DNA from: Methylobacterium sp. DB0501 | Lineage (GTDB): Bacteria > Pseudomonadota > Alphaproteobacteria > Rhizobiales > Beijerinckiaceae | Direction of reading: 5' to 3' | Length of the DNA: 64,000 nucleotides | NCBI RefSeq assembly: GCF_011043735.1 | Contig: NZ_JAAKGV010000004.1 | Coordinates: forward strand, 124,001-188,000 | Shown: piece by piece, positions 24,130-33,256 of the stretch | Numbering within the stretch: the stretch's first letter is position 1 | Layout: every line of letters starts with the position of its first letter | Notes under the pieces: generated by a model | Database searches by the model: none | What the model was told of the DNA's origin: nothing | What the model saw: the letters and a program-made list of their open reading frames with translations, nothing else | Made by a program: the position numbers and the translations under genes

Positions 24130-24429
24130 TCAGGAGACCTTCTCACCGTGGAAGGTCTTTATGGAATCCATGACCTTGTCGGCGTTCGCATCATCCACCT
24201 GGACCGACACCCTGACCTTCCCGTGAAGGGCAGGCTCGCCGTCCGTGTCGGACTTGAGGTGACCGTCCTCGACATCCGCCCGTGCCGCCTCCGTCCCGGC
24301 CGTGTTCTCGCTTGAGGCCGGTCCGATGCTGACAGCCTTACGATCAAGGTTGTGCTCCTGCACGATGTGTTCGACCGCCATCTCGGCGTCCCGGCGCGAT
24401 TTGAAATCGGCTGTGATGATCTTCGACAT
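24130..24429 (-). CDS. small stress-type protein (moron)
   Basis: A 99-residue acidic protein. The N-terminal pattern ADFKSRRDAEMAVEHIVQEHNLDRKAVSI and the C-terminal VSVQVDDANADKVMDSIKTFH form a beta-alpha-beta arrangement like YflT/general-stress-protein relatives. It is on the strand opposite to the surrounding phage operons, between early and late regions, as expected for a lysogenically expressed cargo gene. The family link is by pattern only. Confidence 0.65.
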   Translation of the reverse strand: MSKIITADFKSRRDAEMAVEHIVQEHNLDRKAVSIGPASSENTAGTEAARADVEDGHLKSDTDGEPALHGKVRVSVQVDDANADKVMDSIKTFHGEKVS

Positions 24430-24585
24430 GGGGAACTCCGGCGTGCGTAGGCGCAGGTCGGCAACAAGCCTCCTGAGGGAAAGTTCAGCCCGACACCTCG
24501 TCCTGTCACAGCCACCACGACAGCGGCGTGTCCTGGGGCGGGTCGAGCGGTGGTGGAGACTGACGCCTCCCGCCCCGAAGTGTCA

Positions 24586-24698
24586 GGGCCCCTGGGGGAT
24601 CTGGACCTATACGGGTGGTCGGGGCCCCCGAGTTTCCTAGCGCCAGAGTGCCAAAACCCGTGAACGGTGTACGGTGAACGCCCCGAGTGAACGCCCCG
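24586..24698. other. candidate cos / terminase-binding region
   Basis: Noncoding DNA just before and across the terminase small-subunit start. It holds GC palindromes (tcggggcccccga at 24619-24631 and a related one at about 24586) and three gtgaacg repeats (24660, 24674, 24687). In lambda the cos site and the Nu1-binding R sites sit immediately upstream of the small terminase gene. Position and repeats fit; ends are unproven. Confidence 0.35.
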
Positions 24699-25339
24699 CC
24701 GCCACGATGACCCAGGCCGAGTTCGCTCGGCACCGCGGCGTCTCGAAGGCGATCGTCACGAAGTGGAAGGGGCAAGGCCTGCTGGCGCTGGCCGCGGACG
24801 GCCGGGTCGAGGTCGAGGCCACCGAATGGAACCTCGACCAGCGCCCCGCCACCAACCGGGGCGGCACGACGCACCGCCCGATCCGCACCATGCCACGAGC
24901 CGAGCTCGATCCGCGCGAGCGCCCGACGCCGCGGCCGAGCAAGGCGGACCACAGGGGCGCGATCCCGCAGCCGAGCCGGTCCGAGCCAGACGGTGATGAA
25001 GAGCCGCCCGAGTTCGACCCGGAGAACCCGAATCTCTCGCTCGCCGCAGCGGCGCAGCGAAAGGAGAACCACCTCGGCCTGCTCCGCCGGCAGGAGTACC
25101 TGACCAAGCAGGGCAAGCTGGTCGATCGCGCCGAGGCCGAGGCCGCCTTCTTCGACGAGGCCCGGGCGATGCGGGACGCCTGGCTCGCCTGGCCGGCCCG
25201 GGTCGGCATCGAGATGGCTGACGCGCTGAAGGTCGATGCCCGGACGCTGACCCAGGTCCTCGCCACCTATGTCCAACAGCACCTCGCCGAACTCGGCGAG
25301 CCCAGCAGTCCCGATCTCGGCTCCCCCGAGGCCGGCTGA
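24674..25339 (+). CDS. terminase small subunit (Nu1-like)
   Basis: A 221-residue DNA-packaging protein. The N-terminal helix-turn-helix (TQAEFARHRGVSKAIVTKWKGQGLL) recognises cos in lambda Nu1. A Pro/Arg-rich linker and a helical C-terminal region follow (AAAAQRKENHLGLLRRQEYLTKQGKLVDRAEAEAAF). The start may be the GTG at 24674 or the ATG at 24707; the latter begins right at the helix-turn-helix. It overlaps the large subunit gene by 71 bases. Confidence 0.82.
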   Translation: MNAPSERPAATMTQAEFARHRGVSKAIVTKWKGQGLLALAADGRVEVEATEWNLDQRPATNRGGTTHRPIRTMPRAELDPRERPTPRPSKADHRGAIPQPSRSEPDGDEEPPEFDPENPNLSLAAAAQRKENHLGLLRRQEYLTKQGKLVDRAEAEAAFFDEARAMRDAWLAWPARVGIEMADALKVDARTLTQVLATYVQQHLAELGEPSSPDLGSPEAG

Positions 25340-27374
25340 CGTCACCAGCCTACGCCGGTCCTGGCGGCGCGGCATGACCCCGCCGCCGAACCTCGACGTG
25401 GTGCAGTGGGCGGAGCGGTACCGGAAGCTCAGCAAGGAGAGCTCGAACGGCGGCAAGTTCTTCGTGTCGCGGGTGGAGGTCGCCCGCGGCCCGATGCTCT
25501 GGGCGACCGAGCCCGGGGTCAGCAAGATCACGCTCATGGCGTGCACGCAGCTGCTGAAGACGACGCTCATCGAGAACGTCATCGGCCGCTTCGCCCACGT
25601 CGATCCCTGCCCGATGCTCGGGGTGTTCCCGAAGGACGATGCGGCCGAGACCTTCTCGAAGGACCGGCTCGCACCGATGATCCGGGACACCAAGGTGCTG
25701 ACCGACCTGTTCGGCGAGGCCAAGTCCCGGGACGCCGGCGCGACCTTGTCGCACAAGCAGTTCCCGGGCGGGCACATCACCCTGGTGGGCGCGAACAGCC
25801 CGACCAACCTCGCGATGCGGCCGATCCGGCTCCTGGTCTGCGACGAGATCGACAAGTACCCCTTGTCCGCCGGCGGAGAGGGCCCGCCGATCGACCTCGC
25901 CGAGGAGCGGCAGGCCGAGTTCAAGGCGAACAGCCTCACGGTGGTGGCTTGCTCGCCGACGATCGCCGGGCGCTCGGCCATCGAGGCGAGCTACGAGGAG
26001 AGCGACCAGCGCAAGGCCTTCGTCCGCTGCCCCCACCCGGGCTGCGGCACCTGGCAGTCGCTGGAATGGGAGCGGGTCCGGTTCGAGAAGGACGAGGCCG
26101 GCAAGATCCGCTCCGAGACGGCGTGGTATGAGTGCGAGGCCTGCGAGCGGCCGTGGACCGAGGCCCAGCGCCTGGTCGCGCTGAAGCAGGTCGAGTGGAG
26201 GCAGACCCGGTCGTTCACCTGCTGCGGCGAGCCGCAGACGCCGGAGCGGTGGGCGCCGCTGGCGCACGGGGTGCGGCGGGCGCTCTGCCGGCACTGCGGC
26301 GTGCAGGCGGTACCGAACGACCATGCCGGCGGCGTCGCCTCGAAGCTCTACGCACCGAAGCAGACGATCCGGGAGACGGTCGCCAAGTTCGCGCGGGCGC
26401 TGCGACGGGGGCCGGAGACGTTGCGGACCTTCTTCAACACCCAGCTCGCCCGCACCTGGAAGGAGGGCGCCGACGCGCCGGACTGGCACGACGTCTACGC
26501 CCGGCGGGACACCTACCTGTCGGGCACGGTCTGCCGGGCCGCGCTGATCCTGTTCGCCGGGGTCGACGTCCAGAAGGATCGCCTCGAGGTCGGGGTCTGG
26601 GGCTTCGGGCGGAACCGGGAACGCTGGCTGGTCGAGCACCGGGTGCTGCCGGGGCCGACGAACCGGCCGGAGGTATGGGTCGACCTCGAGGCCATGTTCC
26701 AGGAGACGTGGCAGCACGAGGCCGGCGCCGAGATGGCGGTGCGGGACTGGGGCATCGATTCGAGCGGCTTCACCGCCGAGGTCTACGCCTTCGTCCGCTC
26801 GCAGGCCGGGCGCGGCAACGTCCACGCCGTTGACGGCCAGGACAGCTACGCGTCGGCCTTCCTCGGCGTGGGGGCGAAGGACACCACCCCCGCCGGCAAG
26901 AAGCTGCGGCGCGGGCTGAAGACGATCCGGGTGGGCGCGTCGTTCGCCAAGCAGGAACTGATGGGCTGCCTCGCCCTGCAACGGCCGGCCGAGGGCAACC
27001 CCTTCCCGGCCGGCTTCGTCCACCTGCCGCGCGACGTGCCCGAGGATCAGGTCAAGCAGCTGACCGCCGAGGAACTGGTCACCCACGTCACGCGCGGCCG
27101 CACCCGGCGCGAGTGGGTGCCGATCGGCGGGCGGCGCAACGAGGTGCTGGACTGCGCGAACTACGCCCGCGGCCTCGCCGCGATGCGCGGATGGGACCGG
27201 TGGCGGGAACTGCACTGGCGCGACCTCGAGGCGGCGCTGGGCATCGAGCGGGCCCGCCCGGCGACCGATGAGGCGCCGCTGCCGCCCGCGGTCGCCGCCG
27301 GCACCCTGGCCGCGCGGAACCTGCAACGTCGCGCCGTCCGGCGCAGCCGGGTCAACAACAGGCCCACGAGGTGA
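25269..27374 (+). CDS. terminase large subunit (GpA family)
   Basis: A 701-residue ATPase/nuclease that packages DNA into proheads. The block PPNLDVVQWAERYRKL near the start is typical of GpA. The ATPase shows a variant Walker A, QLLKTT (K97), and Walker B, LLVCDEID (D192). A zinc-like CPHPGCG...CEAC pair and the C-terminal nuclease (GVDVQKDRLEVGVWGFG, WGIDSSG) follow. The long N-terminus overlaps the small subunit; an ATG at 25374 is a shorter alternative. Confidence 0.93.
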   Translation: MSNSTSPNSASPAVPISAPPRPADVTSLRRSWRRGMTPPPNLDVVQWAERYRKLSKESSNGGKFFVSRVEVARGPMLWATEPGVSKITLMACTQLLKTTLIENVIGRFAHVDPCPMLGVFPKDDAAETFSKDRLAPMIRDTKVLTDLFGEAKSRDAGATLSHKQFPGGHITLVGANSPTNLAMRPIRLLVCDEIDKYPLSAGGEGPPIDLAEERQAEFKANSLTVVACSPTIAGRSAIEASYEESDQRKAFVRCPHPGCGTWQSLEWERVRFEKDEAGKIRSETAWYECEACERPWTEAQRLVALKQVEWRQTRSFTCCGEPQTPERWAPLAHGVRRALCRHCGVQAVPNDHAGGVASKLYAPKQTIRETVAKFARALRRGPETLRTFFNTQLARTWKEGADAPDWHDVYARRDTYLSGTVCRAALILFAGVDVQKDRLEVGVWGFGRNRERWLVEHRVLPGPTNRPEVWVDLEAMFQETWQHEAGAEMAVRDWGIDSSGFTAEVYAFVRSQAGRGNVHAVDGQDSYASAFLGVGAKDTTPAGKKLRRGLKTIRVGASFAKQELMGCLALQRPAEGNPFPAGFVHLPRDVPEDQVKQLTAEELVTHVTRGRTRREWVPIGGRRNEVLDCANYARGLAAMRGWDRWRELHWRDLEAALGIERARPATDEAPLPPAVAAGTLAARNLQRRAVRRSRVNNRPTR

Positions 27375-27376
27375 GC

Positions 27377-27631
27377 ATGGCCGACACGCCGGAACAGGAA
27401 CTCGTGAAGCTGCGCGCCCAGCGGGTGAAGCTGCGCGTGGCGATGGCGAGCGGCGTGCTCACCGTCGAGGGCGCCGACAATACGGGGCGCGTCACCTACC
27501 GCACCTACGACGAGATGAAGAAGGCGCTCCGGGACCTGGATCGGGACATCACCGCGCTGGTGGTCGCGACCGGCGGGACGGTCGTGCGGCCTGCCCGGCA
27601 GGTCGTGATGACGGGGCGCAGCGGGTGGTGA
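27377..27631 (+). CDS. head-tail joining protein, gpW family
   Basis: An 84-residue protein with the gpW pattern LVKLRAQRVKLRVAMASGVLTVEGADNTGRVTYRTYDEMKKALRDLDRDI. It plugs the portal and provides the surface for later connectors. It lies between terminase and portal, as in lambda. A GTG six bases earlier is possible. Confidence 0.85.
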   Translation: MADTPEQELVKLRAQRVKLRVAMASGVLTVEGADNTGRVTYRTYDEMKKALRDLDRDITALVVATGGTVVRPARQVVMTGRSGW

Positions 27632-29241
27632 GCGTGCAGCCGCCGGTCCGGTTCCGGGTGAAAGGCACCGGCGAGTACGTCGCGCCGGTCGCCATGGATC
27701 TCGACGGCGAGCCGGCCGGTACGCTCGAGGCCCCGGCCTACGACGTCGCGGGCGGGCGCGGCCGGCGCTCGCGATCCTGGCGGGTCGGCAGCTACGGCCC
27801 GAACAGCGCGATCACCTACGCGCTGGACGAGCTGCGCCGGAAGAGCCGCGACCAGACCCGGCGCAACCCCTATGCCGGCGCCGCGGTCGACCGGCTGGTG
27901 AGCAACATCGTCGGCACCGGTATCGTGCCGCGCTCCACCGCGGCGCGCTCGACCGAGGGGCTGTCCAAGGCGGAGGCCCGCCGGATCAAGAAGGAGGACG
28001 CCGCGTTCCGGGCCGGGCTGCAGGCGCTGTTCCTGGCCTGGACCGACGAGGCCGACAGCATCGGCGCCCATGACTTCTACGGCCTGCAGGCTATCGCGGT
28101 ACGCGGCATGGTCGAGGGCGGCGAGAGCTTCACCCGCCTGCGCACCCGCCTGCTCTCGGACGGCCTGTCGGTGCCGTTGCAGCTGCAGGTGCTCGAAGGC
28201 GACCACTGCCCCCACCTCAAGACCGAGCCCGGCAGCAACATCCGCCAGGGCATCCGCTACAACGCGATCGGGCGGCGCCAGAGCTACTTCCTCTACCGGG
28301 AGCACCCCGGCGACGGCGTGATGGCCCCGGCCGGCCTCGAACTCGCCGAGGTGCCGGCAGCCGACGTGGCGCACCTCTATCGAGCGATGCGCCCCGGGCA
28401 GGACCGCGGCGAACCCTGGCTCGCCCGGGCGCTGCGCACGCTCTACGACCTCGACGGCTACCTGGACGCCGAACTCGTCCGCAAGAAGAACGCCGCCCGC
28501 CTCGTCGGCTTCATCAAGCGGTCCATGGAAGAGGGGGCGGACAGCCCGGCCGGATCCGGCCCGCTGGGGACGGACGGCGCCGATGACGATGGCGCCGTGT
28601 CGCTGGAATTCGAGCCCGGCACCCTGCAGGTGCTGGCCGACGGCGAGGAGGTGCAGTTCTCGGATCCGAAGGACGTCGGGCCGAACTTCGACATGTTCGT
28701 CCGGGAGGCCAAGCGCCAGATCGCGGCGGCCTGCGGCCTGCTCTACGAGATCCTGAGCGGCGACTACAGCACCCTCGACGATCGCACCCTGCGTGCCGCC
28801 CTCAACGACTTCCGCCGCGGCGTCGAGGCACTGCAACACCATCAGGTCGTGTTCCAGTTCTGCCGCCCGATCTGGCGCCGGTGGATTGATCTCGCCCTGA
28901 TGTCGGGCGCGCTGAAGCTGCCGGCCGGCATGCCGCGCGCCGCCGCCTACGCCGCGAACTGGGTCCCGCAGGCCTGGCCGTACATTCACCCGGTGCAGGA
29001 CGTCGAGGGCAAGACGAAGGAGATCCAGGCCGGTCTCACTTCGCGCGCCCGCAAGGTCGCCGAGGGCGGCTTCGATGCCGAGACCATCGACGCCGAGAAC
29101 CAGGCGGACAACGAGCGGGCCGACGAAATGGGGCTCGCCTACACCAGCGATGGGCGGAAGGCGGTCGACACTGCGCCGGCCAGCGATCCGGCGCCGCCGG
29201 CCGACCCTGCGCCGCAGACCAAGCCCCAGCCGACAACCTGA
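27628..29241 (+). CDS. portal protein, lambda family
   Basis: A 537-residue portal forming the dodecameric ring at the unique head vertex. The GTG start overlaps the gpW stop by four bases. Typical blocks are YGPNSAITYALDELRRKSRDQTRRNPYA, IVGTGI, GESFTRLRTRLLSDGLSVPLQLQVLEGDH and AACGLLYEILSGDYSTLDDRTLRAAL. An acidic Pro-rich tail follows. Length and order match gpB. An alternative frame open much further upstream is antisense-like and unlikely. Confidence 0.93.
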   Translation: MSVQPPVRFRVKGTGEYVAPVAMDLDGEPAGTLEAPAYDVAGGRGRRSRSWRVGSYGPNSAITYALDELRRKSRDQTRRNPYAGAAVDRLVSNIVGTGIVPRSTAARSTEGLSKAEARRIKKEDAAFRAGLQALFLAWTDEADSIGAHDFYGLQAIAVRGMVEGGESFTRLRTRLLSDGLSVPLQLQVLEGDHCPHLKTEPGSNIRQGIRYNAIGRRQSYFLYREHPGDGVMAPAGLELAEVPAADVAHLYRAMRPGQDRGEPWLARALRTLYDLDGYLDAELVRKKNAARLVGFIKRSMEEGADSPAGSGPLGTDGADDDGAVSLEFEPGTLQVLADGEEVQFSDPKDVGPNFDMFVREAKRQIAAACGLLYEILSGDYSTLDDRTLRAALNDFRRGVEALQHHQVVFQFCRPIWRRWIDLALMSGALKLPAGMPRAAAYAANWVPQAWPYIHPVQDVEGKTKEIQAGLTSRARKVAEGGFDAETIDAENQADNERADEMGLAYTSDGRKAVDTAPASDPAPPADPAPQTKPQPTT

Positions 29242-29252
29242 CAGGATCCGAC

Positions 29253-30404
29253 ATGGCCGTACTGGTCAACGGGAACGAGATCGTGCTCTCGGGCACGGTC
29301 GGCGACCTCTATTGGGACGAGTGCTTCACCGCGTCCGACGTCATCGTGGCCCTGGCCCAGGTCGGGCGCGGCGCAGACGTCACGATCCGCCTCAACAGCG
29401 GCGGTGGAATCGCCACCGAGGGCGCGGCGATCCACTCCGCGCTCGCGGCGCACACCGGCCGCAAGACGATCGTCGTGGAGGGCATCGCGGCTTCGGCGGC
29501 CTCCGTCATCGCGATGGCCGGGGATGAGATCGTCATGGCGCTTGGCGCCCTGATGATGGTGCACGACCCCTCAGGCTTCACCTTCGGCACCGTGTCGGAT
29601 CACGAGGCCTCGGTGCGCAGCCTGACCGCACTCGCGACGGCGATGGCTGGCATCTACGCCGACCGCACCGGGCACACCGCCGATGAGGCCCGCGCCGACA
29701 TGCGCGCCGAGATCTGGATGACGCCCGAGGAGGCGGTCGAGCGCGGCTATGCGGACCGCGTCCAGGCCAAGGCTGCCAACGACGATGCAGTGCCGGCCGA
29801 GCCGACCGCCTTCGATTACCGCCTCTTCACCCATCCGCCGGAGCGCCTTGTCGCCCTGGCCGATCAGCGCGCGTGGACGAACCGTGCCCGTGCGACCGCC
29901 GCGGCGCCCGCCGCCCCACCCCGCCAGAAGGAGAAGCTGATGGCGACCGAGAAGGCGGGCAACGAGCCCGCCCCCACCACCAAGCCGGCGCCTCAGCCGG
30001 CGCCCGCTCCGACCGCCACCGTGGCTCGCTCCGACGCGGCCGAGATCGCCCGGCTCTGCGTCGAGGGTGGCGTCCCGGCTATGGCGTCGAACCTCCTCGC
30101 CGAGGGCGTGACGATCGACCAGGCCAAGGCCCGGATCGGGGCGGCCGGCGAGATCAAGAACCTCGTCGCGCTCGCCCGCCGCAAGGATCCGACCCTGCCG
30201 GCCGACCTCGACGCCACGATGCTCGCCGAGGGCAAGACCGTGGAGCAGGCCCGGGCCGCGCTCTTCGACAGGCTGGTAGCCGCCGAGGAGAAGACCTCGA
30301 TCTCGTCCCACCCGCCGGCGCCCACGGGCAACGCCGGTCTCATTGCCTCCGCCAGCAGCATGGAGCGCGAGCTCCGCCGCGCCGGCATGAAGAAGGACGC
30401 CTGA
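29253..30404 (+). CDS. ClpP-like prohead protease with C-terminal scaffold region
   Basis: A 383-residue protein. The first about 200 residues are a ClpP-fold serine protease with LNSGGGIATEGAAIHSAL, the nucleophile block IAASAASVIAMAG and MMVHDPSG carrying the His. A Pro/Ala/Lys-rich linker leads to a helical C-terminal region that fits a scaffolding domain. An internal start with a strong ribosome-binding site at 29940 could produce that region alone, as lambda C yields Nu3. Acts in prohead assembly. Confidence 0.9.
   Translation: MAVLVNGNEIVLSGTVGDLYWDECFTASDVIVALAQVGRGADVTIRLNSGGGIATEGAAIHSALAAHTGRKTIVVEGIAASAASVIAMAGDEIVMALGALMMVHDPSGFTFGTVSDHEASVRSLTALATAMAGIYADRTGHTADEARADMRAEIWMTPEEAVERGYADRVQAKAANDDAVPAEPTAFDYRLFTHPPERLVALADQRAWTNRARATAAAPAAPPRQKEKLMATEKAGNEPAPTTKPAPQPAPAPTATVARSDAAEIARLCVEGGVPAMASNLLAEGVTIDQAKARIGAAGEIKNLVALARRKDPTLPADLDATMLAEGKTVEQARAALFDRLVAAEEKTSISSHPPAPTGNAGLIASASSMERELRRAGMKKDA
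29940..30404 (+). CDS. nested scaffolding protein from internal start
   Basis: An in-frame ATG preceded by aaggag seven bases upstream would give 154 residues (MATEKAGNEPAPTTKPAPQP..., then helical). The ribosome-binding site is better than that of most genes here and sits exactly at the linker between protease and scaffold parts. The family precedent is lambda Nu3 within C. Production is inferred. Confidence 0.6.
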   Translation: MATEKAGNEPAPTTKPAPQPAPAPTATVARSDAAEIARLCVEGGVPAMASNLLAEGVTIDQAKARIGAAGEIKNLVALARRKDPTLPADLDATMLAEGKTVEQARAALFDRLVAAEEKTSISSHPPAPTGNAGLIASASSMERELRRAGMKKDA

Positions 30405-30407
30405 TCC

Positions 30408-30788
30408 ATGGCCCTCCTCGAGACCGCAATCGTCGCCTCCGACTGGCTGAAGTCGGAGGACGGCTCCTACCGCAGCCGCGACACGGCGATCATCGCCTCG
30501 GGCTCCGGCAAGCTCGTCTCCGGCACCGTGCTCGCCAAGGTCACGGCCACCGGCAAGTACGTGCCGGCCGCGGCCTCCGGCTCCGACGGCTCGCAGACCG
30601 CCGTGGCGGTGCTGCTGTTCCCGGTCGACACGACGAGCGCCGACGCCAAGGCGGTGATCGTGTCCCGGCACGCCATCGCGAGCCACGCCGGCCTCACCTA
30701 CGGGGCCACCATCAACGATGCCACGAAGCGCGCAGCGGCGAACGCCCAGCTTGGCGCGGTCGGCATCATCGTCCGTCAGGGGGCCTGA
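30408..30788 (+). CDS. head decoration protein, gpD-like
   Basis: A 126-residue protein that would trim the capsid three-fold axes and stabilise it. The pattern SGSGKLVSGTVLAKVTATGKYVPAA...AVAVLLFPVD...AVIVSRHAIASHAGLTY is that of the lambda D family. Located between scaffold and major capsid genes as expected. Confidence 0.87.
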   Translation: MALLETAIVASDWLKSEDGSYRSRDTAIIASGSGKLVSGTVLAKVTATGKYVPAAASGSDGSQTAVAVLLFPVDTTSADAKAVIVSRHAIASHAGLTYGATINDATKRAAANAQLGAVGIIVRQGA

Positions 30789-30794
30789 ACCGCG

Positions 30795-31850
30795 ATGCCC
30801 GAGATCCTCGATATCTTCAACCAGGACGCCTTCTCGGCGTCCGCTCTCACCGGCAACATCACGCTGGTGCCGAACGCCTATGGGCGCATCAACGCGCTCG
30901 GGCTGTTCCGGCCCGAGCCGATCGCCACCACCACGGTGACGGTGATCCTCGAGAACGGCGTGCTCAACCTGCTGCCGACCCGGCCGCGCGGCGCCCCGGC
31001 GACGCTCGGCACCCGCGGCCGGCAGCGGCCGAAGGCGTTCCCCGTGCCGCACATCCCGCACGAGGACAGCGTGCTGGCGACCGATGTCCAGAACATGCTG
31101 GCGCTCACGCCGAACGGCATCGTCGGCCTGGAGACTGTCCTGGGTTTCCTGAACCGGAAGCTGATCGTGATGCGCAACAAGCACGCGATCACGCTGGAGA
31201 AGCTGCGGATGGACGCGCTCAAGGGGGTGATCCGCGACTACGACGGTTCGGTCATCCTCGACCTGTTCGCCGCCTTCGGGGTGACGCAGCAGGTGGTGGA
31301 CTTCGCGCTCGGCACTGCGGCGACCGACGTGCTCGGCAAGTGCCAGGACGTGACCGGCTACATGGAGGACAACCTCCTCGGCGAGACCATGACCGGAGTG
31401 CACGCGCTCGCGTCGCCCGAGTGGTTCCGCAAGTTCACCACGCACGCCAGCGTGAAGGAGGCCTACAAGTACTACCAGTCGGGGCCGCAGATCCTGCGCG
31501 AGGACGTCCGCAAGGGCTTCACCTTCGGCGGCATCACCTTCGAGGAGTACCGCGGCTCAGCCTCCTATGTGCAGGAGGACGGGACCACCAGTGTGCCGGA
31601 GCGGTTCGTCCCGGCCGGCGACGTGCGGTTCTTCCCGCTCGGCACCACCGACACCTTCACGAACTACTGGGCGCCGCCCGACTTCTGGTCGGCGGTGAAC
31701 CAGGCGCCGGCGATCGGCGACGCCGAGGTGTTCGTGGCGCCGCTCGAGCCGAAGAAGTTCGGCAAGGGCATGGACATCCACACCGAGTCCAACCCGCTCC
31801 CGCTCGTGAAGCGCCCGGCGCTGCTGGTGCGCGGCACCACCTCGAACTGA
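30795..31850 (+). CDS. major capsid protein, gpE family
   Basis: A 351-residue capsid protein of the lambda E type (HK97 fold). It shows PEILDIFNQDAFSASALT at the N-terminus, the long helix region KHAITLEKLRMDALKGVI, YMEDNLLG, and FGGITFEEYRG with PAGDVRFFPLGT near the C-terminus. Length and position fit the family. Confidence 0.93.
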   Translation: MPEILDIFNQDAFSASALTGNITLVPNAYGRINALGLFRPEPIATTTVTVILENGVLNLLPTRPRGAPATLGTRGRQRPKAFPVPHIPHEDSVLATDVQNMLALTPNGIVGLETVLGFLNRKLIVMRNKHAITLEKLRMDALKGVIRDYDGSVILDLFAAFGVTQQVVDFALGTAATDVLGKCQDVTGYMEDNLLGETMTGVHALASPEWFRKFTTHASVKEAYKYYQSGPQILREDVRKGFTFGGITFEEYRGSASYVQEDGTTSVPERFVPAGDVRFFPLGTTDTFTNYWAPPDFWSAVNQAPAIGDAEVFVAPLEPKKFGKGMDIHTESNPLPLVKRPALLVRGTTSN

Positions 31851-31873
31851 GGCGGGGCACGCGGCCCATCCGC

Positions 31874-32221
31874 ATGATCGTCGCCGACGAGGTCGACCCT
31901 TATCCGCCCGGGATCCTGGGCGGCCCCATCGTCCTGACGCCTGCACAGCAGGCTATCATCCAGAGGAGCGACGCCATGCGGCTGCGCGAGAAGGGCAAGA
32001 CGGGCGGCGAGCCCGTCACCATGGGCTGGGACGAGGCGCAGGCGGCCCTCGCCGCCGGCACGCACGAGGTCGCCGAGGGCTCAGATGTCGACACCGGCGG
32101 CGATGCCCCGGCGGCCGAGGCCGAGGGCACCGCGGGCGCGGATCAGGGCAAGCAGAGCGGCGACGCTTCGAAGGCCAAGACCGAGGCCGACGCCACCAAG
32201 GCGCAGCGCGCCGCGCGATGA
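31874..32221 (+). CDS. small head protein (gpFI position)
   Basis: A 115-residue protein. A folded first half (PPGILGGPIVLTPAQQAIIQRSDAMRLREKGKTGG) is followed by an acidic, Ala/Asp/Lys-rich disordered tail. Position between capsid and gpFII genes matches FI, a DNA-packaging accessory factor, though sequence similarity is not obvious. The ATG at 31874 is the first plausible start after the capsid stop. Confidence 0.6.
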   Translation: MIVADEVDPYPPGILGGPIVLTPAQQAIIQRSDAMRLREKGKTGGEPVTMGWDEAQAALAAGTHEVAEGSDVDTGGDAPAAEAEGTAGADQGKQSGDASKAKTEADATKAQRAAR

Positions 32222-32580
32222 GCGTCCTGTCGATGGCGGTCGACGCCCTCTTCGAGGATCCGAACCTCAGCTGCGACGCCGTGTGGCGGGCGAACGGTGC
32301 CGGCGATGGCCTGCCCGTCCGGATCCGCCGGCGCTCGCCGGAGGGGATCGTCGGAGCGGGCGGCGGTCAATTCGACCTCGATGCCATGCTGATCGACGTC
32401 CGCTTGTCGGAGGTGCCGAGCCCGGCCAAGGGCGACACCTTCGAGGTAGGGGTGGAGGACGGCGAGCCCGGCGGCCTGTTCGAGGTCATCGGGCTCGCCA
32501 CGATCGACAGCCACCGCCTGGTGCGCACCTGCGAGGTGGCGGCGATCGCCGAGGACGATCCGGAGGACGAGGAGCCGTGA
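32218..32580 (+). CDS. head-tail connector, gpFII-like
   Basis: A 120-residue protein starting SVLSMAVDALFEDPNLSCDAVWRANG and containing IRRRSPEGIVGAGGGQFDLDAMLIDVRLSEVPSPAKGDTF. This pattern is of the FII/head-tail joining group. Four-base overlaps at both ends show tight coupling. Confidence 0.75.
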   Translation: MSVLSMAVDALFEDPNLSCDAVWRANGAGDGLPVRIRRRSPEGIVGAGGGQFDLDAMLIDVRLSEVPSPAKGDTFEVGVEDGEPGGLFEVIGLATIDSHRLVRTCEVAAIAEDDPEDEEP

Positions 32581-33242
32581 GGCTCACCGCCCGGGCGCCG
32601 GACATCCGCGGCGCTCTCTCCGGCACCGAGGTGCAGATCGCCCGCTCGGTCACCGCCGGCATGCGCAAGGTCACCGACGGGCTGAAGGAGGATCTGCGCG
32701 CCGAGGTGCGCGAAGCCGGGCTTGGTCCGCGCCTCGCCAACACCTGGCGCGGCCAAGCCTTCCCGAAGTCCGGCGAGAGCACGGACGCCGCGGCCTACGT
32801 CTCGTCGAACGCCCCGAAGCTGATCGACGCCTTCGATCGCGGGGTGACGATCAAGGCCAAGGGCGGCCAGTACCTCGCGATCCCGACGCCCGATGCCGGC
32901 GTCCGGCAGTTGTCCAAGCGCCGAACGAAGGGCTCGACCGACAACACCCTATCGCCCTCGTCGTGGGAGCGAGAGACCGGCGTCAAGCTGCGCTTCATCC
33001 CGACCCGCAGCGGCGGCGTGCTGGTGGCGGATGCCTTCTACCGGCGGCAGGCGGCGCGCTTCCAGCGGCGCAAGAGCTTCCGGGCGATCCGCGAGGCGGG
33101 CCCGGAGAGGGGCCGCAAGTTCGTGGTGATCTTCGTCCTGGTGCGCCAGGCGAAGCTCCGCAAGCGGCTCGATATCGACACCACGGCACGCGCTTGGGCC
33201 GAGCGTGTGCCCGCGGCCATTGCCGCCAATTGGCAAGCCTGA
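32577..33242 (+). CDS. DUF6441-type neck or tail-completion protein
   Basis: A 221-residue basic protein from a GTG overlapping the previous stop. It reads AREVREAGLGPRLANTWRGQAFP...YVSSNAPKLIDAFDRGVTIKAKGGQYLAIPT...VKLRFIPTRSGGVLVADA. This matches my memory of DUF6441 phage proteins found at the head-tail junction. Function inferred from position (lambda Z place). Confidence 0.65.
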   Translation: MRLTARAPDIRGALSGTEVQIARSVTAGMRKVTDGLKEDLRAEVREAGLGPRLANTWRGQAFPKSGESTDAAAYVSSNAPKLIDAFDRGVTIKAKGGQYLAIPTPDAGVRQLSKRRTKGSTDNTLSPSSWERETGVKLRFIPTRSGGVLVADAFYRRQAARFQRRKSFRAIREAGPERGRKFVVIFVLVRQAKLRKRLDIDTTARAWAERVPAAIAANWQA

Positions 33243-33256
33243 ACCGAGGACGTCGC

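Noticed and set aside
27268..27627. 120-codon N-terminal extension of the portal frame
   Set aside because: It overlaps the terminase and gpW genes in another frame and is Arg/Gly-rich noise; the GTG at 27628 fits the family.
29873..31873. very long frame running through protease, decoration and capsid genes
   Set aside because: It is a shadow in a second frame; only its last 115 codons (from 31874) look real.
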